From contig DASXZY010000045.1 in the NCBI GenBank assembly GCA_036501625.1, forward strand, positions 62,001 through 126,000: a stretch of 64,000 bases of DNA. Direction: 5' to 3'. Within the stretch, counting starts at the first letter, position 1, and each line of letters starts with the position of its first letter. The position numbers were made by a program, and so were the translations under genes. The notes under the pieces are model-generated. The model worked only from the letters and a program-made list of their open reading frames with translations, did not search any database and was not told the origin of the DNA. Below are positions 54,982 through 63,767 of the stretch, piece after piece. This stretch comes from Palsa-1400 sp036501625 (lineage in GTDB: Bacteria > Verrucomicrobiota > Verrucomicrobiia > Limisphaerales > Palsa-1400).

Positions 54982-55539
54982 CTACTCCGGGTCATCCTGC
55001 CAGCGCGGCCCCAGCGTGTGCGCGACGCCCAGGTGGTCCAGCACCCGCGCCACCACGCTGTCAACAGCTTGCTCAAGGCTCGACGGCCCATGGTAGAACG
55101 ACGGGTTGGCCGGCAAAATGACCGCCCCAGCCAGGATCAGCAATTCATAATTCTTGACATGCACGAGGTTCAGCGGGGTCTCGCGCGGCACCAGGATCAG
55201 CTTCCGCTTCTCCTTCAACGCCACGTCGGCCGCCCGCAGCAGCACGTCATCGCTCAATCCGTGCGCGATTCGCCCCACCGTGCCCATCGTGCAGGGGATG
55301 ACGACCATCGCGTCCATCGGATTGGAGCCGCTGGCAAACGGAGCGTTCATGCTGCGCAACCCGTGCGTGCGCGCGCCGGGCGGCAGGCGCAATCCGCCAG
55401 GCAATTCCTGCGCCAGCACAGCCTGCGCGTAGTTGCTCAGCACGACGTGGATCTCATGCTGGCGGGCATCCAAATTATCTAGCAGCCGCTGCGCGTAAAG
55501 CGCCCCGCTGGCGCCCGTGATGGCCACCAGGATTTTCAC
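54982..55539 (-). CDS. ubiX: Flavin prenyltransferase UbiX
   Basis: A 185-residue enzyme that makes prenylated FMN for UbiD-type decarboxylases. The N-terminus ILVAITGASGALYAQRLLDN, the middle motif VVIPCTMGTVGRIAHGLSDD and KLILVPRETPLNLVHVKNYE are the family blocks. No ubiD is in the window. ATGA overlap with the deacetylase gene suggests co-transcription. Confidence 0.95.
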   Translation of the reverse strand: MKILVAITGASGALYAQRLLDNLDARQHEIHVVLSNYAQAVLAQELPGGLRLPPGARTHGLRSMNAPFASGSNPMDAMVVIPCTMGTVGRIAHGLSDDVLLRAADVALKEKRKLILVPRETPLNLVHVKNYELLILAGAVILPANPSFYHGPSSLEQAVDSVVARVLDHLGVAHTLGPRWQDDPE

Positions 55540-56408
55540 GGCTGCATTTGAAGCCCGCGCAAATAAGCCAGGATCAACTGGGGCAGATCATCGCTGTAGC
55601 CGCCCTCCAAAATGCTGAACGCCGGAACTCCCATCGCGCGGATGCTTTGTCCCAGCCATTGAAAATCCTCCGCCTCCAAAGTGCCGTCCGCCAGCGGGTC
55701 GTTCCGATAGGCATCGAAGCCCGCCGAGACCGCGATCATGTCCGGCCGGTAATTCTTCAATTCGCCCAGAGCCTTGGAGAGGATCGCGCGATAATCCTCG
55801 CGCGGCGTCCCGGGCGCGACGGGAAAGTTCAGGCAATTGCGGCCGCGATTGGTTTCCCCGGTGCCGGGATAGCAGGGGAACTGGTGAATGGAAATGAACG
55901 CCAGCCCGCTTTGGTCAAGAAGTATTTCCTCCGTCCCATTTCCGTGATGCACGTCGAAGTCGAAGACTGCCACGCGCTTGAAGCCAGCCGCCCTTGCCTC
56001 CAGCGCGGCGATCGCGATCGAATTGAGATAACAGAATCCCATCGCCCGGTCCTGCGTCGCGTGATGGCCCGGCGGGCGCATGAGGCTGAACGCCATCTCC
56101 CCGGCCCGCGCAGCCGCCAACGCCGCCAGCGCCCCGCCGGCCGACCGGCGCGCGTGCGCCGCGATGTCCGGGTAGGCGGGGGTGTCGGCGTCAAAGTCAG
56201 CCGCCCGATCCAGTTGCGCGACATGTGCCGCCGTGTGGGCGCGCAAGATGGCAGTGGAACCGGCCGGCTCCGGAGCGCTCCACGAAAGCGGCGCCTCGTT
56301 CTGCGTCTTGAGCAAGGCGGCCGTCGCGCTGACACGCGCCGGTCGCTCAGGATGTCCGCGCGCCGAATACTCGGTGCATCGGTCGTCCGTGATGATGTTC
56401 AGAGCCAA
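55536..56408 (-). CDS. Histone-deacetylase-family hydrolase
   Basis: A 290-residue arginase/deacetylase-fold enzyme. The HH motif (RPPGHHATQDRAMGFCYLNS), zinc ligands in VFDFDVHHGNGTEEI and SAGFDAYRNDPLAD, and the catalytic Tyr region LEGGYSDDLP are intact. Bacterial members deacetylate small acetylated amines or polyamines, and some act on acetyl-lysine. It sits 3 bases after the DUF5069 gene and overlaps ubiX. Confidence 0.93.
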   Translation of the reverse strand: MALNIITDDRCTEYSARGHPERPARVSATAALLKTQNEAPLSWSAPEPAGSTAILRAHTAAHVAQLDRAADFDADTPAYPDIAAHARRSAGGALAALAAARAGEMAFSLMRPPGHHATQDRAMGFCYLNSIAIAALEARAAGFKRVAVFDFDVHHGNGTEEILLDQSGLAFISIHQFPCYPGTGETNRGRNCLNFPVAPGTPREDYRAILSKALGELKNYRPDMIAVSAGFDAYRNDPLADGTLEAEDFQWLGQSIRAMGVPAFSILEGGYSDDLPQLILAYLRGLQMQP

Positions 56409-56411
56409 TGG

Positions 56412-56834
56412 TCAGCTCCGCTTTTCGTCCGCGTCGATGTAGTCAAGAAACGTTTGCAAATCGTCGCGGCCAGCCAGGCCGGCTTCTTCCTTGCGCATCT
56501 TCAGTCGCGCCTTGACGGCGTCGTCTTCGCGCCCGCGATTGCGGACGAAATCGTTGAACGCCTTCTTTTCCGCGTCCGTCTTCTTGACGTTCTTGGCCAC
56601 CCAATCAGCCACCTGCCCGTCCGTGATGGAGTTCTTGACGACCTCGATGAAAGGCTCGGCCTGAACGCCGGCTGCTTTCAGCCAGGCGCCGTCGAATCCC
56701 TTGGTAAGATTCTCTTGGTAATCGGCGTGCAGCTTGCCGGCCAGATGCAGCCGGATTTTATCGACGAAGCGCGGCAGATAGACCCAGCCGGACATCATCT
56801 CGTGGCCGCTCCGCGGGTAAATGATCGGTTCCAT
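56412..56834 (-). CDS. DUF5069 domain protein
   Basis: About 140 residues, starting MEPIIYPRSGHEMMSGWVYL. The open frame continues upstream but antisense to uvrA and is not credible protein. Pattern LPRFVDKIRLHLAGKLHADY and EKKAFNDFVRNRGREDDA is typical of this uncharacterised family, found largely in the PVC bacteria. Function unknown. First gene of a three-gene minus-strand operon. Confidence 0.8.
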   Translation of the reverse strand: MEPIIYPRSGHEMMSGWVYLPRFVDKIRLHLAGKLHADYQENLTKGFDGAWLKAAGVQAEPFIEVVKNSITDGQVADWVAKNVKKTDAEKKAFNDFVRNRGREDDAVKARLKMRKEEAGLAGRDDLQTFLDYIDADEKRS

Positions 56835-56888
56835 GCCGCGACTATAAACCCAAAACGACGGAGGCCAAAGGCATTTCTTCCAGGGGCT

Positions 56889-56916
56889 TTGCTTTTGGCC
56901 AAGGAATGAGTAGGAT
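56889..56916 (+). promoter_or_regulatory. Candidate promoter for uvrA
   Basis: TTGCTT (56889-56894) and TAGGAT (56911-56916) are separated by 16 bases, 33 bases upstream of the uvrA ATG. It lies in the 114-base gap between divergent DUF5069 and uvrA. I see no SOS-box-like dyad here. Sequence inference only. Confidence 0.35.
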
Positions 56917-56948
56917 GACGGGATGCACTGATTGCACAATTCAAGACC

Positions 56949-59867
56949 ATGGCCAAGGACTTCATCAAAATCGGCGGCGCGCGCCAGCATAATCTCAAGA
57001 ATCTGACCCTGTCCATTCCCCGCGATAAACTGGTCGTCCTGACCGGCCTGAGCGGCTCCGGAAAATCCTCGCTCGCCTTCGACACCATTTACGCGGAAGG
57101 CCAGCGCAAATACGTCGAATCCCTCTCCGCCTACGCCCGCCAGTTCCTGGACCAAATGGAAAAGCCGGATGTCGATTTCATCGAGGGGCTTTCCCCAGCC
57201 ATCGCCATCGAACAGCGTGTTTCGGGTGCCAACCCGCGCTCCATCATCGCGACCACGACCGAGGTTTACGATTACCTGCGGCTGCTCTTCGCGCACGTCG
57301 GCCAGCCTCACTGCCCCACCAGCGGCCAGCCCATCACGCGGCAAACCACCAGCGACGTCGTCGATAAGATTTTGGCCTTGCCGCCGCGGACGCGCATCGT
57401 CCTGCTGGCCCCCGTAATTGTCAAACAAAAGGGAGAATTCCGCGATGTCATTGAGCGCTTGGCGCGGGAAGGTTTCGTGCGCGCGCGCGTCGATGGCGCG
57501 GTGGTCGAGCTGAGCAGCAACGTGCGCGTCAAGCTGGACCCCAAGCAGCGCCATACGATTGAAGCGGTCGTGGACCGCCTGGTCATCGACGACAAGGTGA
57601 GGATTCGTTTGAGCGATTCTGTGGAGACAGCCCTCAAATGGGGGGACGGGCGCCTCGTGCTCTTGCAACAATCGGGCGATACGCCGGCCGGGCACAATAT
57701 GTGGGCGGAATCGCTGCACTCCAATCGCAATTTCAGCCCCGCCACCGGGCAAAGTTTCGATCCGCCGACGCCAAAGCATTTCTCGTTCAACTCGCCGCTG
57801 GGCGCCTGCCCCGTCTGCCACGGTCTGGGCCAGAAACTGGTCTTCGACGAGCATTTGATTGTGCCCGACCCGGAGAGATCGCTGGAGAAAGGCGCCGTGC
57901 AACCTTGGCGGCGCGGGGCCAAACGGCTTCTGGCTCATTACCAGGCGCTCCTGCGCGGCATGGCCCAGCATTTCGGGCAGAGCATGGAAACGCCGTGGAA
58001 GGATTTGGCAGAGGACTTCCGGCAAAAGCTGCTGCACGGAACCGGCGCCGAGGAAATCCCGTTCGCCTTCATGCGCGGCGGCAAAGCCAGCGAGACGCGA
58101 AGAATCTTCGAGGGCATCATCCCAAACCTGCAACACCTCTACGCCGAAAGCGAAAGCGAGTTCACAAAAAACCGGTTGAACAGCTTCATGAATCCCCAGC
58201 CGTGCGACGCCTGCGGCGGGCGCCGCCTCAAGCCGGAAATTCTGGCCGTGACCCTTGGCGCTTCGCTCCCCGGGCGCGCGATTCCCGGCCATTCCATCAT
58301 GGACGTTTGCGCCTTGTCCATCCAGGAGGCCGACGATTTCTTTGCCGGCTTATGTTTGACTGATTTCCAGCAAAAGATCGCGGCGGAATTGATCAAGGAG
58401 ATTCGGTCGCGCCTGAGCTTTCTCAAGAACGTGGGCCTGGGTTACCTGACTTTGGACCGCGAAAGCGGCACGCTCAGCGGCGGCGAGGCCCAGCGCATCC
58501 GCCTGGCCACGCAGATTGGGGCGGGCTTGGTCGGCGTCCTTTATATTCTGGACGAGCCAAGCATTGGGTTGCATCAACGCGACAACGAGCGCCTGCTGGC
58601 CTCGTTGGAGGGCTTGCGCGATTTGGGCAATTCCGTGCTGGTGGTGGAGCACGACGAAGACACCATCCGGCGCGCGGATTACGTTTTGGACCTCGGCCCC
58701 GGCGCGGGCGTGCGGGGCGGGGAATTGGTCGCGGCGGGGACGGCGGCGGACTTGGAAGCCAATCCGCGCTCGTTGACGGGCCAATATCTCAAAGGCGATC
58801 TAAAAGTCGCCGTGCCGAAAACCCGGATCAAACCCTCGCTGGCGGGCGGCTGGTTGGAAGTGCTGGGGGCTTCGGCCAACAACTTGAAGAACATCGACGC
58901 GCGCTTTCCCCTCGGCGCCTTGACGGTCGTGACCGGCGTGAGCGGCTCCGGCAAGAGCACACTGGTCGATGACATTTTGCGGCGGGCTTTATTCCGCAAG
59001 TTTTACGGCTCCAAGGAACAGCCGGGCCGCCATCGGTTTTTGCGAGGATTTGAAACACTCGACAAAGTCATCGTCATCGACCAGACCCCGATTGGCCGCA
59101 CGCCGCGCAGCAATCCCGCCACCTACACGGGCATGTTCAACCAAATCCGGGATTTATTTGCCAAGCTGCCCGCCGCCAAAATCCGCGGCTATGAGGCGGG
59201 GCGGTTCAGCTTCAACGTCAAGGGCGGCCGTTGCGAGAAATGCCAGGGCGACGGCCTGATCAAAATTGAAATGCACTTTCTGCCGCCCATTTACGTGACG
59301 TGCGAAGCCTGCAACGGGCGCCGCTACAATCGGGAGACTCTCGAGATTCATTACAAAGGCATGAACATCGCGGATGTGCTTGACATGACCGTCGATGAAG
59401 CCGTGACCTTTTTCCGCGCCGTGCCGAAGATTTACGATCCGTGTTTGACGCTGGCGGAAGTCGGGCTGGGCTACGTGCGCCTTGGCCAATCGGGCACCAC
59501 GTTGAGCGGCGGCGAGGCGCAGCGAGTCAAACTGGCGGCGGAATTAAGCCGAAAGGCCACCGGGCACACACTCTATATACTGGACGAGCCAACGACCGGC
59601 CTGCATTTTCACGACGTGGCCAAACTGCTGGATGTGTTATTCAAACTGCGCAACACCGGCAATACTTTGCTGATTATCGAGCACAACCTGGACGTGATTA
59701 AAACGGCCGATTGGGTCATTGACATGGGGCCGGAAGGCGGCGCGGGCGGCGGGCGCATCGTCGCGGAAGGCCCTCCGGAAAAGATCGCGCGCTCGCCGGA
59801 AAGTTACACCGGCCAATACCTGCGGCGCTATTTGGCCCTCGAAGAGCAGCCTAAGGCCGGCGCTTGA
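56949..59867 (+). CDS. uvrA: Excinuclease ABC subunit A (UvrA)
   Basis: A 972-residue dimeric damage-recognition ATPase of nucleotide excision repair. Two ABC modules are complete: Walker A GLSGSGKSSLAF and GVSGSGKSTLVD, signatures LSGGEAQRIRLA and LSGGEAQRVKLA. Zinc-module cysteine pairs are CPVCHGLGQ/CDACGG and CEKCQGDG/CEACNGRRYN. Length is typical. It overlaps the convergent lipoprotein gene by 17 bases. Confidence 0.97.
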   Translation: MAKDFIKIGGARQHNLKNLTLSIPRDKLVVLTGLSGSGKSSLAFDTIYAEGQRKYVESLSAYARQFLDQMEKPDVDFIEGLSPAIAIEQRVSGANPRSIIATTTEVYDYLRLLFAHVGQPHCPTSGQPITRQTTSDVVDKILALPPRTRIVLLAPVIVKQKGEFRDVIERLAREGFVRARVDGAVVELSSNVRVKLDPKQRHTIEAVVDRLVIDDKVRIRLSDSVETALKWGDGRLVLLQQSGDTPAGHNMWAESLHSNRNFSPATGQSFDPPTPKHFSFNSPLGACPVCHGLGQKLVFDEHLIVPDPERSLEKGAVQPWRRGAKRLLAHYQALLRGMAQHFGQSMETPWKDLAEDFRQKLLHGTGAEEIPFAFMRGGKASETRRIFEGIIPNLQHLYAESESEFTKNRLNSFMNPQPCDACGGRRLKPEILAVTLGASLPGRAIPGHSIMDVCALSIQEADDFFAGLCLTDFQQKIAAELIKEIRSRLSFLKNVGLGYLTLDRESGTLSGGEAQRIRLATQIGAGLVGVLYILDEPSIGLHQRDNERLLASLEGLRDLGNSVLVVEHDEDTIRRADYVLDLGPGAGVRGGELVAAGTAADLEANPRSLTGQYLKGDLKVAVPKTRIKPSLAGGWLEVLGASANNLKNIDARFPLGALTVVTGVSGSGKSTLVDDILRRALFRKFYGSKEQPGRHRFLRGFETLDKVIVIDQTPIGRTPRSNPATYTGMFNQIRDLFAKLPAAKIRGYEAGRFSFNVKGGRCEKCQGDGLIKIEMHFLPPIYVTCEACNGRRYNRETLEIHYKGMNIADVLDMTVDEAVTFFRAVPKIYDPCLTLAEVGLGYVRLGQSGTTLSGGEAQRVKLAAELSRKATGHTLYILDEPTTGLHFHDVAKLLDVLFKLRNTGNTLLIIEHNLDVIKTADWVIDMGPEGGAGGGRIVAEGPPEKIARSPESYTGQYLRRYLALEEQPKAGA

Positions 59868-60333
59868 AGACGAATTGGCGGCCGTTGGGCGGATCAAAGC
59901 CGGTGGGAATGGTTGCATCGCCAGGCCCGTTGCCGGCGACGGTCAACGTGCCATCTTCCATCTTGTAAATCGCATACGCCTTCTTGCCAACGGTGTCCGC
60001 ATTGGCGCAATCCGTCACCGTGCAAACCAATTGTTTGGGCGAGACGCTGTCATCAATCGTGAATGTCCCTTTAACCCAATCGTCGGCCTCCGCACCGTGA
60101 TAATCGATGTTCTGCCCGGCAAACGTCAATGAAGCCGCGGCGTGCCCGTTCGGTGTGACTTCGTAACCGCTCCACGCCCCCTCAAGAGCGGAGGCCGCTG
60201 GCTTGGCTGCCGGTGTGGGCGCCGGCGCCGAGCTTTCGGAAGGCGCGGCGGGCTGGCTGGGGGTCGCGGGAGTCGAGCATCCCGCCACAAAAATGGTCGC
60301 GGCGAAAATGGGAATCAGAATCAATTTCTTCAT
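59851..60333 (-). CDS. Lipoprotein with TIGR03067-like domain
   Basis: A 160-residue protein starting MKKLILIPIFAATIFVAGCS, a lipoprotein signal with lipobox Cys. An Ala/Pro-rich linker follows, then a beta-rich domain (LEGAWSGYEVTPNGHAAASL, DDWVKGTFTIDDSVSPKQLV, GKKAYAIYKMEDGTLTVAGN) resembling the TIGR03067 family, common in planctomycetes and verrucomicrobia and without a known function. Probably envelope-anchored. Upstream in-frame starts precede the lipobox and are unlikely. Confidence 0.85.
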   Translation of the reverse strand: MKKLILIPIFAATIFVAGCSTPATPSQPAAPSESSAPAPTPAAKPAASALEGAWSGYEVTPNGHAAASLTFAGQNIDYHGAEADDWVKGTFTIDDSVSPKQLVCTVTDCANADTVGKKAYAIYKMEDGTLTVAGNGPGDATIPTGFDPPNGRQFVFKRRP

Positions 60334-60414
60334 GCTGTCGATTGTCGCATTCGTTGCTGTCATCATAATTGGACATTGCAATCGCTTCAACGTTTCACTG
60401 AATCGTGATTGGTT

Positions 60415-60443
60415 TTGACAGACCCGGCCCCATGCTGAATAGT
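60415..60443 (+). promoter_or_regulatory. Candidate promoter very close to the SGNH-TPR start
   Basis: TTGACA (60415-60420) and AATAGT (60438-60443) are separated by 17 bases. The inferred transcript would start within a few bases of the ATG at 60454, implying little or no leader. Sequence inference only. Confidence 0.35.
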
Positions 60444-60453
60444 GCGCCCGCGC

Positions 60454-62877
60454 ATGAAGAAACGGCGCAATTCAAATCCTCCGCCTGAGCCTCCCGCGAC
60501 CGGCCGGAAGCTGTGGCGGTTCCGATTGTTCGCGCTGGCGATTCCCGCGCTGCTTCTGCTCCTGGCGGATGCGGTTTTGCGGTTGACCGGCTTTGGCTAT
60601 CCAACATCGTTCCTGCTTCCTTCAGCGAACCACGGCCAAAAAACCTTCATCCAAAACAATCAGTTCGGCGTCCGGTTTTTTGGAGCGCGCCGCGCCCGCG
60701 CTCCTCATCCGCTCTCCATCCTTCGCGACAAACCGCAAGGAACCGTTCGCATTTTCGTCTTCGGCGAATCAGCCGCGTATGGCGATCCGCAGCCGCGCCT
60801 GGGCCTGCCTCGGACGTTGCAGGCGATGCTCAGCCTCCGGCATCCCGGCATGAAGTTCGAGGTCGTGAATGCGGCCATGACGGCCATCAATTCCCACGTC
60901 ATCGTGCCCATCGCGCGCGATTGCGCCCAGGCTGGCGGCGACATCTGGGTTGTCTATATGGGGAACAACGAAGTCGTAGGGCCATTCGGCGCGGGAACGG
61001 TTTTTGGCCCGCAATCGCCGCCGAGGTCCATGATTGAAGCGAGCTTGGCGGTCAAAACGACGGCCCTCGGCCAATGGCTCGACTCGTGGCGCGGACGGGC
61101 GGGTAAAAATGAGGATTGGGGCGGGATGATGATGTTCCTCGACCAGCAAGTCCGCGCCGATGATCCACGCATGGTTGCCGTTTATCGGAATTTTTCGCTC
61201 AACCTTTCCGAGATCATCCGGCTGGGGCGCGCGAGCGGCGCGGGCGTTGTCGTGAGCACCGTGGCTGTCAATTTGAAAGACTGCGCGCCCTTCGCCTCTG
61301 AGCATCGCGCCGGGCTTTCGGACTCGGACAAGGCGCAATGGGACCAACTCCATCAAGAGGGCGCTGCGGCGGAGAATAGCGGCAATTTTTCCGAAGCTGA
61401 GGCGCGTTTCCAAGCCGCCGGCCGCATCGACGGCACAATGGCGGAATTGCAATTTCATCTCGGCCGATGCGCCCTGGCCCGGGGGAATCCATCTGAAGCC
61501 CAAGCGGAGTTCGCCACCGCCCGCGATCTCGATACGTTGCGCTTCCGCTGCGACAGCCACCTGAACGCATTGATTCGCCAGGCGGTTGCGGGGCGCGGCA
61601 GCGATCTCGTTCTCCTGGCGGATTCGGAGCAAGCCCTGGCTGCGGCATCGCCCGATGGATTGCCGGGAGGGGATTTATTTTACGAGCATGTTCACCCAAC
61701 GTTTAAAGGCAATTGCCTGCTGGCGCGAACCATCGCCAGTCAAGTGGAACATCTGCTGCCGCCAAACGCGAACGCCAGCGCGGCGTGGCCGGCGGAATCG
61801 GAGTGCGCCCAGCGGCTCGGCATGACAAAACGGGATGAGGCGGCCGCGGCCGCTGAAATAGTGTCGCGCCTGTCCGAGCCTCCCTTCACGCTGCAAATGA
61901 ACCACGGCGAGCAGGTGCGGCGCATGACCGCGCTGGCGCAAGAGCCGGTGGAAACGGCGGCTCAGGCGCTGAAAGTCGCGGAAGATGCTCTTGCCGCAGA
62001 CCCAGACGACGCATCGTTGCGCGAACGAGCTTCCGAATTGAAAGCGGAAGCGGGCGATCTGGCGGGCGCGGCGGCGGAAGCGCAACGCGCGGTGGATTTG
62101 CTGCCGAGCGACGCGGAAAATTGGTCTCAACTTGGAATGGTCCTCGTCCGCCAGGAAAAGTATGAGGATGCCTCCGCGGCCTTTCGGCGCGCGTTTGAAC
62201 TGAACCGCCAGGATGCCTGGCCGTTGCAGAACCTGGCGATGGCTCTCGTCAAGATGAACCGCAAAGACGAAGCGGAACGGGAGTTTCGGCGCGTCTTGGA
62301 GGTCCAGCCGAAGTTCGGTTTGGCGTGGCTTGGTTTGGGCCAGTTGCTGGAAGGCGAGGGCAAACGCGAAGAAGCCGCCTCCTGTTTTGAAAAAGGGCTG
62401 GACAATCGCATTCACCATGGGCCTGAACTGGCAACGCTGGCGCGGTTCTGCCAGTCCAAGGGGTGGTTGGAAGCTGCCTCCACCAACTTCACGGATGCCA
62501 TCACTTTGAATCCGTCCGATGCGACGCTGCGCTTTGACGCCGGCAAAAATCTGGCGGCCCTGGGCCGGCACCGCGAGGCGGCCGCGCGGTTTGGCGAGGC
62601 CGCTCGTTTGTTGCCAGATTCGGGCCAGGCGCACTTCGAATGCGGCCGCGAATTGGGCTTGTGCGGCCAGCCCGCCGAGGCCGCCCGCGAGTTTCGAGAG
62701 GCGGAGCGGCTTATGCCGGGAATGATCGAACCCCGCCTGGACTTGGGCATCGCGCTGGCCCAGCAAGGACAATTGGCCGAAGCGTTAAAAGAATTTGAAG
62801 CCGCAGCCGAGCGCGACCCCACCAACGCCGTGGCGCGCCATTACTTGGAAGCGCTGCGCGCCAGGCTTCATCAATAA
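60454..62877 (+). CDS. SGNH-hydrolase-like protein with C-terminal TPR repeats
   Basis: An 807-residue protein starting MKKRRNSNPPPEPPATGRKL, with one membrane helix (about 22-46) and an SGNH-type domain (block I VFGESAAYGDPQPRLG, block III VVYMGNNEVVGPFGAG, block V DLFYEHVHPTFKGN). It then continues as about ten tetratricopeptide repeats (from about 490: NWSQLGMVLVRQEKYEDASA, AWPLQNLAMALVKMNRKDEA and so on). The SGNH part resembles domains that modify or release acyl groups on envelope polymers. The TPRs suggest a scaffold. Probably membrane-anchored with domains outside the cytoplasm. Confidence 0.82.
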   Translation: MKKRRNSNPPPEPPATGRKLWRFRLFALAIPALLLLLADAVLRLTGFGYPTSFLLPSANHGQKTFIQNNQFGVRFFGARRARAPHPLSILRDKPQGTVRIFVFGESAAYGDPQPRLGLPRTLQAMLSLRHPGMKFEVVNAAMTAINSHVIVPIARDCAQAGGDIWVVYMGNNEVVGPFGAGTVFGPQSPPRSMIEASLAVKTTALGQWLDSWRGRAGKNEDWGGMMMFLDQQVRADDPRMVAVYRNFSLNLSEIIRLGRASGAGVVVSTVAVNLKDCAPFASEHRAGLSDSDKAQWDQLHQEGAAAENSGNFSEAEARFQAAGRIDGTMAELQFHLGRCALARGNPSEAQAEFATARDLDTLRFRCDSHLNALIRQAVAGRGSDLVLLADSEQALAAASPDGLPGGDLFYEHVHPTFKGNCLLARTIASQVEHLLPPNANASAAWPAESECAQRLGMTKRDEAAAAAEIVSRLSEPPFTLQMNHGEQVRRMTALAQEPVETAAQALKVAEDALAADPDDASLRERASELKAEAGDLAGAAAEAQRAVDLLPSDAENWSQLGMVLVRQEKYEDASAAFRRAFELNRQDAWPLQNLAMALVKMNRKDEAEREFRRVLEVQPKFGLAWLGLGQLLEGEGKREEAASCFEKGLDNRIHHGPELATLARFCQSKGWLEAASTNFTDAITLNPSDATLRFDAGKNLAALGRHREAAARFGEAARLLPDSGQAHFECGRELGLCGQPAEAAREFREAERLMPGMIEPRLDLGIALAQQGQLAEALKEFEAAAERDPTNAVARHYLEALRARLHQ

Positions 62878-63719
62878 GAAAGAGCGCCAGCGTCGGCGGC
62901 GGAGTGTTGCGCGAACCAGATCCAATCCACGTTGTCCGTCCCGCCCGGCACTTGCGGATTCTGTCCCTTGGCATTGAGCAGCGTGGAGGTCTGCCATTTG
63001 TGAATGGAGGCGTGGCCGTCGGCAAAAGAGAGCGCCAGGCTGTTGGCGTGGTAGGCGGCAGGGACATCGGGAAAACTGCCGTCGTGGGTGTGAACTTCAA
63101 GATAGCCGTCATTGATGCTGTACCTGTTTTCCTCGCAAAAGACGAAGGCATCCGATGGCGACGGGTGGATAATATCGGCTTCCTTGGAGTACTGGAGCGC
63201 TGGTGTATCATCGTTGAAGTGTTGCGCGGCCATGTAAACCGCCCCCATCTGGCCGTTCATCGAATAAGTTCTGAGCCGCTGGCCGTTGGCCGACGGAATG
63301 TTATCAGCCGGGCATTTGTAAACACCGACTTGCTTGGCGACATAAGGCGCGAGCAAACCCGAAGTGTAAAGCGACCTGTTCGTATTGCCGGTCGAAGCAA
63401 GAGGATAACTTTCATAACCGTCCGCGCAGTCTATCCAGGAAGTATTGGAAGCGCCCGCATCCGCGAAGCCGGAATATGGCGAATTGGGCACCAGAAAACC
63501 ATTATTGTCGGTCTTGTATGCCTCGGCCGCCAACTGGCATTCCTTTAGATTATTGACACACTGCGTTCCCCACGCCTCTGTCTTGGCCCTGGACAACGCT
63601 GGCAGCAGCATGGCCGCGAGAATGGCAATGATGGCGATCACCACCAGCAGTTCAATCAAGGTGAACGCCGCCAATGCGTTTCGCCCGGCACTTTGTTTCT
63701 CGCGCATAGCAGTTTTCAT
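62871..63719 (-). CDS. Prepilin-type pseudopilin-like protein with DGH motif
   Basis: A 282-residue protein with a type IV prepilin leader (NALAAFTLIELLVVIAIIAI). The globular part ends with the HANSLALSFADGH motif characteristic of the many pseudopilin-like proteins of the PVC bacteria. Such proteins may form type II secretion-like or surface filaments. An ATG at 63719 is used, with an in-frame alternative a few codons later (MREKQSAG). Overlaps the TPR gene 3' end by 7 bases, convergent. Confidence 0.9.
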   Translation of the reverse strand: MKTAMREKQSAGRNALAAFTLIELLVVIAIIAILAAMLLPALSRAKTEAWGTQCVNNLKECQLAAEAYKTDNNGFLVPNSPYSGFADAGASNTSWIDCADGYESYPLASTGNTNRSLYTSGLLAPYVAKQVGVYKCPADNIPSANGQRLRTYSMNGQMGAVYMAAQHFNDDTPALQYSKEADIIHPSPSDAFVFCEENRYSINDGYLEVHTHDGSFPDVPAAYHANSLALSFADGHASIHKWQTSTLLNAKGQNPQVPGGTDNVDWIWFAQHSAADAGALSY

Positions 63720-63724
63720 GGTCC

Positions 63725-63753
63725 GGCCGGGGCGGTTTAAACCCGCCCCGGCC
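63725..63753. repeat. GC-rich hairpin between two minus-strand genes
   Basis: Eleven-base arms GGCCGGGGCGG and CCGCCCCGGCC surround TTTAAAC, just after the stop at 63768 and before the pseudopilin start at 63719. No T run follows on either strand, so an attenuator or repeat is as likely as a terminator. Confidence 0.6.
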
Positions 63754-63767
63754 CGGCGCAGAATCAC

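Noticed and set aside
56835..58292. Upstream continuation of the DUF5069 open frame
   Set aside because: It is antisense to the conserved UvrA gene; the ATG at 56834 begins the DUF5069 pattern.
61675..62772. Minus-strand open frame opposite the TPR region
   Set aside because: It reflects the reverse pattern of repeated helices and has no signature.
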